The position numbers and the translations under genes were made by a program. A stretch of 32,680 nt of DNA. Source: Coriobacteriia bacterium (GTDB lineage: Bacteria; Actinomycetota; Coriobacteriia; Coriobacteriales; UBA8131). Where the stretch lies: assembly GCA_009784425.1 (NCBI GenBank), contig WRBR01000011.1:1-32680 (forward strand), written 5' to 3'. Below the pieces are notes generated by a model. It saw only the letters and a list, made by a program, of their open reading frames with translations, was not told the origin of the DNA and made no database searches. This document shows, in pieces, positions 15,898 to 23,400 of this stretch; position 1 is the first letter of the stretch; every line of letters begins with the position of its first letter.

Positions 15898-16699
15898 CCC
15901 TGCCACCGCCTTGTTGGACATACCTACTGAGATAACCAGTGACGAGCAGCCAACTTTCAGCATTGACAACTTAGATGTGTACTACGGCAACGTGCAAGCC
16001 TTAAAGTCGGTGAGCATGAACATCTATCCCCGGCAGATCACCGCTTTTATCGGACCTTCCGGCTGCGGCAAATCCACGCTCATCAAAACCATCAACCGCA
16101 TGAACGACCTCATCCCCAGCTTCAAACACACCGGACAGCTTTTGCTGGATGGCGAGGACGTCTACGCCAAAAGCACAGACGTCAATCTGCTGCGCAAGCA
16201 GGTGGGCATGGTCTTCCAAAAACCCAATCCCTTTCCCATGAGCATTTATGACAACGTTGCCTTTGGGCCGCGCACTCACGGAATCAAGAAAAAGCCAGAA
16301 CTCAATGAGATTGTTGAGCGCGCGCTCCGAGACGCAGCACTCTTTGACGAGCTCAAAGACGACCTCAAGCGCAGCGCCCTTGCACTCTCGGGCGGGCAGC
16401 AGCAGCGCCTCTGCATTGCGCGCGCCCTGGCCGTTGAGCCGGAGGTGCTCTTGATGGACGAGCCCACCTCGGCGCTCGACCCCATCTCCACCGCCCGCAT
16501 CGAAGAACTGGCGCTCACGCTCAAGGAGCGCTACACCATCGTCATCGTCACCCACAACATGCAGCAGGCGCTTCGCATCGCCGATCACACGGCCTTCTTC
16601 CTTTTAGGGGAGCTCGTGGAGTACAATCATACCTTGCAGATCTTTTCTGAACCGAGCGACCCGCGCACGGATGATTATGTTAAAGGGAGATTTGGGTGA
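15890..16699 (+). CDS. pstB: Phosphate ABC transporter ATP-binding protein PstB
   Basis: 269 residues. Walker [10 protein letters not shown] (55-63), Q-loop [18 protein letters not shown], signature LSGGQ (166-170), Walker B LLMDE (187-191) and the switch His in VTHNM. The [13 protein letters not shown] segment is specific to PstB. It drives phosphate import through PstC/PstA. Its stop overlaps the GTG start of the response regulator. No phoU gene follows, although phoU usually sits directly after pstB. Confidence 0.95.
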   Translation: MLSPATALLDIPTEITSDEQPTFSIDNLDVYYGNVQALKSVSMNIYPRQITAFIGPSGCGKSTLIKTINRMNDLIPSFKHTGQLLLDGEDVYAKSTDVNLLRKQVGMVFQKPNPFPMSIYDNVAFGPRTHGIKKKPELNEIVERALRDAALFDELKDDLKRSALALSGGQQQRLCIARALAVEPEVLLMDEPTSALDPISTARIEELALTLKERYTIVIVTHNMQQALRIADHTAFFLLGELVEYNHTLQIFSEPSDPRTDDYVKGRFG

Positions 16700-17394
16700 G
16701 CAAGCCCATCTATTATGTGGAGGATGACCTCAACGTTCGCAATCTGACCATGTATGCGTTGGAGCAGGCAGGGCTTGAGATCAAAGGCTTCTCTACAGCA
16801 GCAGAGCTTTATGCTGCTTGTGCAGAGGAGCAGCCGAGTCTCTTTATTCTTGACATCATGCTGCCAGGCGAGGACGGTATCAGCATACTCAAGCGCCTCA
16901 GGGCCGAAGAGGTCACCGCCGAGATACCGGTTGTGATGCTCACGGCTAAAGGAGCCGAGTACGATGTTGTCATGGGTTTGGACAGCGGCGCGGACGATTA
17001 CATCCGCAAGCCCTTCAGCATGATGGAGCTAATCTCGCGGGTAAAGGCGCTGCTCCGCAGACAACCGCAAGAATCCGGCACAAAAAACGGCAACGACACC
17101 ACCAAGGTTCTGGGTACTATCACGCTTTCTCCCAAGCAGCACAGCGTTGAGGTAGATGGCAAAGAAGTGGCCCTTGCCAACAAGGAGTTTGACCTTTTGC
17201 ACCTCCTGATGCAAAGCCCCGGCCAGGTTTATTCGCGTGAGCAGATACTCGAGACCATTTGGGGCTGGGCTTACGCAGGCAACACCCGCACCGTAGATGT
17301 GCACATCCAGACTCTACGCCAAAAACTCGGCACCTCCTCCGAGCTCATAGAAACAGTCCGCGGCGTAGGCTACCGCGCCAAAGCAAAACCATGA
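16696..17394 (+). CDS. OmpR/PhoB-family response regulator
   Basis: 232 residues. Receiver domain with acidic pair Asp10/Asp11, phosphoacceptor Asp53 ([10 protein letters not shown]), Thr83 and Lys105 (RKPFS). The C-terminal winged helix (about 135-230) contains the usual [24 protein letters not shown] and [15 protein letters not shown] segments. GTG start overlapping pstB. The position inside the pst operon makes it the likely phosphate-starvation regulator (PhoB/PhoP/RegX3 role) acting on the repeats at 13091-13129; that role is inferred. Confidence 0.9.
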   Translation: MSKPIYYVEDDLNVRNLTMYALEQAGLEIKGFSTAAELYAACAEEQPSLFILDIMLPGEDGISILKRLRAEEVTAEIPVVMLTAKGAEYDVVMGLDSGADDYIRKPFSMMELISRVKALLRRQPQESGTKNGNDTTKVLGTITLSPKQHSVEVDGKEVALANKEFDLLHLLMQSPGQVYSREQILETIWGWAYAGNTRTVDVHIQTLRQKLGTSSELIETVRGVGYRAKAKP

Positions 17395-18263
17395 TGCTCG
17401 CTGATACTCAATTGCTGGTGGCGTTAATTGCTGTTCTGCTCTGCGGCATTGGAATAGGCTGGCTCTTCTTTACCTTTATCAACAAAGACAAACTACAAAA
17501 GGCGGCGCAAGACACTCTTGAAGAAAAAATCAGCCGCGAGGCAGACCAGCTGGCGCGCCAACAAGCCGACGAAATCCAAGAAGCCCGCCGCGCCTTTACC
17601 GCAAATGTATCCCACGAGCTCAAGACTCCGCTCACGGTTATCTCGGGTTATTCCGAGCTGCTTAAAGACGGCAACGTCAGGCAAGAGGACATCACCGACG
17701 TTTCCACCGTGGTGTTTGAAGAGGCCTGCTACATGCTCAATCTGGTTGATGACATCCTCAGCCTCTCGCAGCTAGACGAATACATTGCCACTGACAATAC
17801 GAGTGCGCATTTGGCGCCGGTTGATCTGGTTCAGCTTGCCGAGGGGGTTTTGGCTCAGCTTGAGCCCTTTGCCAAGCAAAACCACGTAAAGTGCCAACTC
17901 AACAGCACGGGAGACACCACGATTATGGGCATCAAGCGCCTACTCGTCAGCGTCATCTACAATCTCTGCGAGAATTCAATCCGCTACAACGTGCCGGGCG
18001 GCTCAATGAGCGTGAACATCGAGGGGCTCAGTGACAAGGTTCGCCTCGAGGTGGTTGACACCGGCTTGGGCATTCCCAAGGAGGCGCAGCCGCGTGTGTT
18101 TGAACGCTTCTACCGAATAGACTCAGCACACTCCCGCCACTTAGGCGGAACCGGCCTGGGCCTGGCTATCGTCAAACACGGAGCCCAATACCACAAAGCC
18201 ACCCTCTCCCTAGAAAGCAAACCCCTCGAAGGCACTCAGGTTACTGTGGAGTTTCCGAGATAA
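17391..18263 (+). CDS. PhoR-like sensor histidine kinase, minimal
   Basis: 290 residues. One hydrophobic N-terminal helix (about 8-30), a coiled, charged linker, then HisKA with FTANVSHELKTPL (His75) and a HATPase domain with N-box NLCENSIRYN, DTGLGI and GGTGLGLAIVK. There is no extracellular sensor domain and no HAMP or PAS. It must therefore sense inside the membrane or through a partner such as the Pst transporter. I chose the ATG at 17391, which overlaps the regulator's stop (ATGA; a second ATG follows at once). A longer reading from 17259 lies inside the regulator gene. Its end overlaps the converging membrane protein gene by 23 nt. Confidence 0.9.
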   Translation: MMLADTQLLVALIAVLLCGIGIGWLFFTFINKDKLQKAAQDTLEEKISREADQLARQQADEIQEARRAFTANVSHELKTPLTVISGYSELLKDGNVRQEDITDVSTVVFEEACYMLNLVDDILSLSQLDEYIATDNTSAHLAPVDLVQLAEGVLAQLEPFAKQNHVKCQLNSTGDTTIMGIKRLLVSVIYNLCENSIRYNVPGGSMSVNIEGLSDKVRLEVVDTGLGIPKEAQPRVFERFYRIDSAHSRHLGGTGLGLAIVKHGAQYHKATLSLESKPLEGTQVTVEFPR

Positions 18264-19026
18264 AGAGCGGATGCAAGCGATAGCTGCCTCGACTCAACTG
18301 TCTGGCTATGCTGGCAAGAAAGACCGCCAAACACACCGAAAAAGCAATAAGCGGCAGAAAAACAAACATGAATGAAAGAATCTCTAGTAGTGCCCTGAGC
18401 TCGTAGTTCTGTGCGCTTAATGCAAACCATTCATAGATTAGTGGTTCTCCAATCAAGCCAAACAGCAGCAAGAAAACCGCAAAAAAGACCAGTAGGATTG
18501 CAGCAATCAACCCAACTTTGGTTGAGACAAAAAAAGTCTTTTTTGCCTTGATGGCCCCAAGAGCAAAGAAAACTGCTGCTACTAAAGCCAAGGAGAGAGC
18601 TAAAGTCAAGGAGAAAAAAAGAGAGTCAAAGACGATGTTTGAAAAAGCATTAAAGACCTCTTCAACAAACAACAAAAGCCAAATCAAAGAAAAAACACAA
18701 GCTCCTATCCCTGTGAATACTGCCCAAGTTGCCGAAGCACTTGTCCAGCGCGTTTTGTAGGCCGTTGTAAAGCACATAATACCCACGAAGAGAAAGGCAC
18801 TAGCAATAAGGAGCTCCACAATGCAGGGAACAATATAAACAAGCTGCTGGGCGGTTGAAAAGTCGAAAAAAAGCGACTGTATACTAAAAAAAGCAAAGAT
18901 TAGAATACCGAGCAGACCAAACAGCAAGGCTGCACTCGAAGTAATCCCACTCACAAAGAGTAATGTTGCCTTGATAGGTTCCGAGCCAACTCCACGCAGC
19001 TGTTGAGGCCCTGGTTGTCCGGGCAT
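18241..19026 (-). CDS. Polytopic membrane protein, function unknown
   Basis: 261 residues with about six or seven hydrophobic helices, very rich in Phe, Leu and Ala, and a proline/glycine-rich cytoplasmic start (MPGQPGPQQLRGVG). I do not recognise a family. The ATG at 19026 is 2 nt after the lipase stop, so translation is coupled and the two probably work together or share regulation. The 3' end overlaps the sensor kinase gene on the other strand by 23 nt. Base composition is more A/T-rich than the neighbours, which could mark recent gain, but membrane proteins often look like this. Confidence 0.7.
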   Translation of the reverse strand: MPGQPGPQQLRGVGSEPIKATLLFVSGITSSAALLFGLLGILIFAFFSIQSLFFDFSTAQQLVYIVPCIVELLIASAFLFVGIMCFTTAYKTRWTSASATWAVFTGIGACVFSLIWLLLFVEEVFNAFSNIVFDSLFFSLTLALSLALVAAVFFALGAIKAKKTFFVSTKVGLIAAILLVFFAVFLLLFGLIGEPLIYEWFALSAQNYELRALLEILSFMFVFLPLIAFSVCLAVFLASIARQLSRGSYRLHPLFISETPQ

Positions 19027-19028
19027 AT

Positions 19029-19952
19029 TCAGAGCCCCCTGGCTTTAAGGTCGGCAGTTATAGCGAGGTAGAAATCCGAGACATCCTTAAAGTCCAGCGT
19101 GGTAGTTTTGGGCTTGTCACCTGTTTGCGCAAATCGCCTGACTGCCGGGAGTATGGTACCGGATTCCTTCAGGGCAGAAAAAGGCCGTTTTGGCAGATCA
19201 ATCAAGTAGTCATGGGGAATACCGCGGCCATCCGCCGTGCAGTACTCGCCTCGGTAGTTGTCATACGTTGACGATTGTATGGATATCAGACCGTCATTGG
19301 GGCCTTCAGCCAGATACACAAAAAGATACGGAAAAAAGACAAGCGGGTCATCAACAACGCCGTGCAAACTGCTGGCAAACTGCTGACTATAAACCGGCGA
19401 GATATCCGGCTGCGATGCATTGAACTGCTTCATGTTAGAAGGCGTAAGGTAGAGGCAGGTGCCCAAAAAGTCAGGGTTTTTGTCCCCGATTTGTTTGTAG
19501 ATGAAGTTGGAAACAAAAGCAAGCGGGATAAACACGGGCCAAATCGACCTCAGCAGCATCTCAATAGAGCGGCTTCCCTGGTGGGGAGTAGCAATGGTAG
19601 TGAGAGAGGCAACGGGCAGATCGTCACCAAACTCATCAGCAAGCAGGGCAATCAGATAGCGTGCGTCTATGCCTCCCTTAGAGTGCGCGATGATGTTGAC
19701 CTTGGTTGAACCGCTTTCTTCCAGTATTGAAGGTAATCGCTCAAGCAACTGTACAGCGTTGTATATAGGAGTCCCCCAGGCATCATGCTCCCCAAAAAAA
19801 ACCTGAGCGCCATGCTTGCGCAATGCTTCGGGGATTTCTCCCCACACAAGGTTTTTCTTGCCATCCCGCACGCCCGCCCCGTGCACCAAAAGCATTGGGT
19901 ATCGAGTTGCACAAGACGAAGAGTCTACACCATATGTCGCATCGCTTTTCAT
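19029..19952 (-). CDS. Alpha/beta hydrolase, lipase-like
   Basis: 307 residues. The N-terminal strand YPMLLVHGAG provides the oxyanion region. The nucleophile motif is AHSKGG (Ser91), where Ala replaces the usual first Gly of GxSxG; EGPNDG supplies Asp220 and IPHDYL supplies His247. This order and spacing fit the LipA/EstA-type triacylglycerol lipases. No signal peptide is visible, so it may act in the cytoplasm or at the membrane with its downstream partner. The start at 19952 has only a weak ribosome binding site. The upstream region is shared with the large surface protein gene. Substrate unknown. Confidence 0.8.
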   Translation of the reverse strand: MKSDATYGVDSSSCATRYPMLLVHGAGVRDGKKNLVWGEIPEALRKHGAQVFFGEHDAWGTPIYNAVQLLERLPSILEESGSTKVNIIAHSKGGIDARYLIALLADEFGDDLPVASLTTIATPHQGSRSIEMLLRSIWPVFIPLAFVSNFIYKQIGDKNPDFLGTCLYLTPSNMKQFNASQPDISPVYSQQFASSLHGVVDDPLVFFPYLFVYLAEGPNDGLISIQSSTYDNYRGEYCTADGRGIPHDYLIDLPKRPFSALKESGTILPAVRRFAQTGDKPKTTTLDFKDVSDFYLAITADLKARGL

Positions 19953-20086
19953 GCCGTTATTATGACATAAGGAGTCCTCTCTCTGCAGTTTTGTCTATTG
20001 ATTGAAAGACAGAACCCGGGAGGGGAGCGGTTGCGACCCGCTAGAACCGTATCGGGTCAAAAGAAGTCTCACTCCACACTTTTGGC

Positions 20087-20250
20087 AGTTTTTGCCTGAA
20101 AACGCGCCCTGTGTAGTAGTTTTGAGAGCCCGAAGGTTCTTGCAGTTTTTCCTTGCGCGCTAAACTGCAGGTAGATTGCACGGATTATCCGAGTGCATTA
20201 TCTTCAGCTCAGAGAAACTACTACACAGGGCGCGTTTTCAGGCAAAAACT
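20087..20250. repeat. Long perfect inverted repeat (36-bp arms, 92-nt loop)
   Basis: The arm 20087-20122 is the exact reverse complement of 20215-20250. Inside the loop, TGCAGTTT and AAACTGCA form a smaller hairpin. The loop starts with GCAGTTTTTCC, similar to the outer arm's GCAGTTTTTGCC. It sits in the 546-nt divergent region between the lipase and the large surface protein genes. The remainder of that region holds a short dyad (GACCCG/CGGGTC, 20035-20058) and the surface protein's promoter and leader. Confidence 0.85.
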
Positions 20251-20355
20251 CTTGTTTTTCTGGAATGACACCTCTGTTCAAGCGAAAAGTAACTGAAAAG
20301 ACCTGAAAGCTTCTTCTTCGACTACCGCAAGATTGGCAAAACTATTAGATTTGTG

Positions 20356-20364
20356 TGCTAAAAT
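20356..20364 (+). promoter_or_regulatory. Extended -10 promoter of the large surface protein
   Basis: TGC followed by TAAAAT (20359-20364) is an extended -10. TTGGCA at 20333-20338 resembles a -35 but is 20 nt away, which is long. The start codon is 135 nt downstream, leaving a long leader. Confidence 0.5.
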
Positions 20365-20435
20365 AGCAAATACATCAGTGAGCTGAGTTCAGGGGGCCAT
20401 TCTGAAGACAAGTAGCTGTAAACGTAGTAACCCAG

Positions 20436-20487
20436 GCACCTCAAAAACCAGCTAACTACCTGCATAAACCTTTTTGGTGCAAAGGAG
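20436..20487 (+). promoter_or_regulatory. Leader hairpin ending at the ribosome binding site
   Basis: GCACC and AAAAA (20436-20447, 2-nt bulge) pair with TTTTT and GGTGC (20471-20480). AAAGGAG (20481-20487) follows directly, 11 nt before the ATG at 20499. The hairpin could modulate translation. I tried to fit the about 130-nt leader to a c-di-GMP riboswitch and could not. Confidence 0.4.
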
Positions 20488-20498
20488 ATGTTGGTCTT

Positions 20499-23400
20499 AT
20501 GGCGTTCAAGACAAATTCAGTCAATGAAAGTGCCGGTAGAGCCAGAAGAGAAGGTAAAGCCGAGAGATTCGGTAACGTCGAGAGACTCGGAATAGCCAGA
20601 AAAGCCCTCAGGGTCTCGTTGGCGTTGTTTGTTATTGCTGCGCTTATGCCGCTTGGTTTTTCACAACAAGCGCAGCCCGCCTATGCGGCAACTAATGTTC
20701 CTTATGTTGACCAAAGCGGTGCGGCGCAGGTTGCCGCTACGGCCACGGATCTCACCAGTTCCACCACTGCTTGGACTACCGGTTGGTATACCGTATCCAG
20801 CAGCGTAACCATATCGAGCAGAATCGTCGTTGCCGGCAATGTGAACCTGATACTGCAAGACGGCCTTACGCTTTCAGCCAGTGCGGGCATTACGGTGAGC
20901 AGCGGAAACAGCCTCACCATATACGGGCAGACTAACGGCAACGGTACCCTGATGGCGCAAGGCAGCGGCAACGTAGCCGGCATCGGCGGCGACGCCAGCA
21001 GCCAAACAACCGCAACCGCCGGCAGCATCACCATTAACGGCGGCACCGTCAACGTAACCGGTGGCGACATGGGCGCCGGCATCGGCGGAGCCGGCAGCCC
21101 CGACGGCAGCATCATCGGCAACGGCGGTACCATCACCATAAACCGGGGTTCCGTCACTGCGCTAGGCGGCAGTAACCACGGTGCCGGCATAGGCGGCGGT
21201 GGCAACGGAAACGGAGGCACCATCACCATAACCGGCGGAACTGTCAACGCAACCGGAGGTGCCTACGGAGGCGCCGGTATCGGCGGCGGGGCACCCTACA
21301 ACCACAGCCCGGCAGGAGCCGGCGGCAACATAACAATCAGCGGTGGCAGCGTCACTGCAAGAGGAAACTCCTGCGTCTACGGCGGCGGTGCCGGCATCGG
21401 CGGCGGCGGCGGCGGAAACCCCGACACCTCAGGCGACTCAGGCAACATCACCATTACCGGCAATGCCAGCGTGACTTCAACCGGTGGCAGCGGCGGTTCG
21501 GACGGCCTCTGGACAACTGCCGGCGGCGGCGGAGCTGCCGTAGGTACCGGCGGTGCCAACGGTGACTCCACAACTCTCGGAACCTGCCAGGGCTACAACG
21601 TGTTCATCAACACAAGCGGCACGCTCAGCCTCACAGCCGGCACGGGTCAGGGAAGTGCACTCAACGGCGCGCAGGTTGGCTACGGCGGAAGCACCACCAG
21701 CGCAGGCGCCGAGCTCATCCCCACGGCACCCCAAAACCTCGCGGCCAGCGCCGGCAACGCGCAGGTGACTCTCACCTGGAGCACTCCGCTCACTACGGGG
21801 CAACCCATAACTAACTACCTCGTTGAGAGTTCAACTGACGGCGGAGCCACCTGGTCAAGCCCCACCACCATAGGCAACGTAAGCAGCTACACCGCAACCG
21901 GACTGACCAACGGTACCGCGTGCACCTTTCAAGTAACAGCGGTGAACCCCGTGAATAGCGCCAGCGCGGTGTACAACTGGTCAAACACAGCCAGCGCTAC
22001 GCCCCAGCCTACGGCACCCGGCGCTCCCCAGGCAGTAGCTGCTGCCTCGGGCGCAGCGCAGCTCACGGTGACCTTCTCGCCGCCGAGCTTTGACGGCAAC
22101 AGCGCCATTACCAGCTATACCGTGTACGCAAGTCCATCCGGCGGAGGTGCCGCCATAACTGCAACGGGGGCCGCAAGCCCCGTGACCGTTACGGGCCTCA
22201 CCAACGGCACCACCTATCACGTAACCGTCACGGCTATCAATGCCGTAGGAGAAGGCCCTGCCTCAAGCCCCGCAGTTGCGGCAACGCCTTCAACCACGCC
22301 CTCTGCCCCCACCAATCTGGCGGCAACGCCGGGCGACGGATTCGTGGCCCTCACCTGGGCCGACCCGCTCGATAACGGCGGCAGTCCCATCACCTCGTAT
22401 CAGTATTCAATCAATGGAGGCGTTTCGTGGACGGCCGTTCCGGGCAGCAGCGCAACAACCGCCAGCTACACAGTAAGCGGCCTCACCGACGGAGTAAGCT
22501 ACACCTTTGGCATCCGCGCAGTTAACGCAAATGGTCCGGGAGCAAGCTCAAGCATAGTTTCGGCAACGCCGGTGGCTGTTCCGGGTGCCCCCACGCTCAC
22601 CAGCGTCACGCCGGGCGATACGCAGGCAACGGTGGTATTCAGCTCACCCGCCTCTGATGGTGGCAGCGCCATAACCGCTTATACCGTCACGGCCCAGCCC
22701 CAACCCACCGGCACACCCATCGTAACTACCGGCACAGCGAGCCCCATAACGGTAACCGGGCTTACCAATGGAACCCCCTATAGCTTCACGGTTACGGCTA
22801 CCAATGCCGTGGGCACCGGCGCCGCTTCAACGGCTCAAAGCGCAACCCCCTACACCACGCCTTCTGCTCCCCAAGCACTGGCCGCCACCCCGGGCGACAC
22901 CACCGTGGATCTTTCCTGGACAGCACCCGCCTCTGACGGCGGAAGCGCCATCACCAGCTATGAGGTTTCGGATGACGGAGGTGCAAACTGGCTGCCAGTA
23001 ACTGCAGCGCCACCAACAACTTACAGCTTTGCCGGCCTTACCAACGGCACCACCTACACCTTTTTGGTAAGAGCAGACAATGCCGCAGGCCCTGGTGCAG
23101 AAGCATCCGTGCAGGCAACTCCCTTTAACCCGGCGGCGTTGGCACCAGATGCACCGGCTAACCTTGCAGCGGTGCCAGCCAACGGAGAAGTAGACCTTAC
23201 GTGGGATATTCCAACCGGAAACCCCGTTGATTCGTATGAGTATTCTGTAGACGGCGGCAGCACCTGGAGCGCCATACCGGGCAGCGACGCTACAACTACA
23301 AGCTTTAATATCACCAGCCTTAGTAACGGAACTACCTATTCAATAGGAGTCCGTGGAGTGAGCACCTCCTATGGAGAGGGCGCTGCCTCCCTGATTACCG

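Noticed and set aside
17259-17390. Longer N-terminus for the sensor kinase
   Set aside because: This part lies inside the response regulator gene in another frame and has no signal or helix; the ATGA overlap gives the start.
20365-20498. Possible c-di-GMP riboswitch in the adhesin leader
   Set aside because: The conserved GEMM core elements could not be found in order.
20702-21247. 181-codon minus-strand frame within the giant surface protein
   Set aside because: A Pro/Met/Val-rich shadow of the Gly/Thr-coding beta-helix region.
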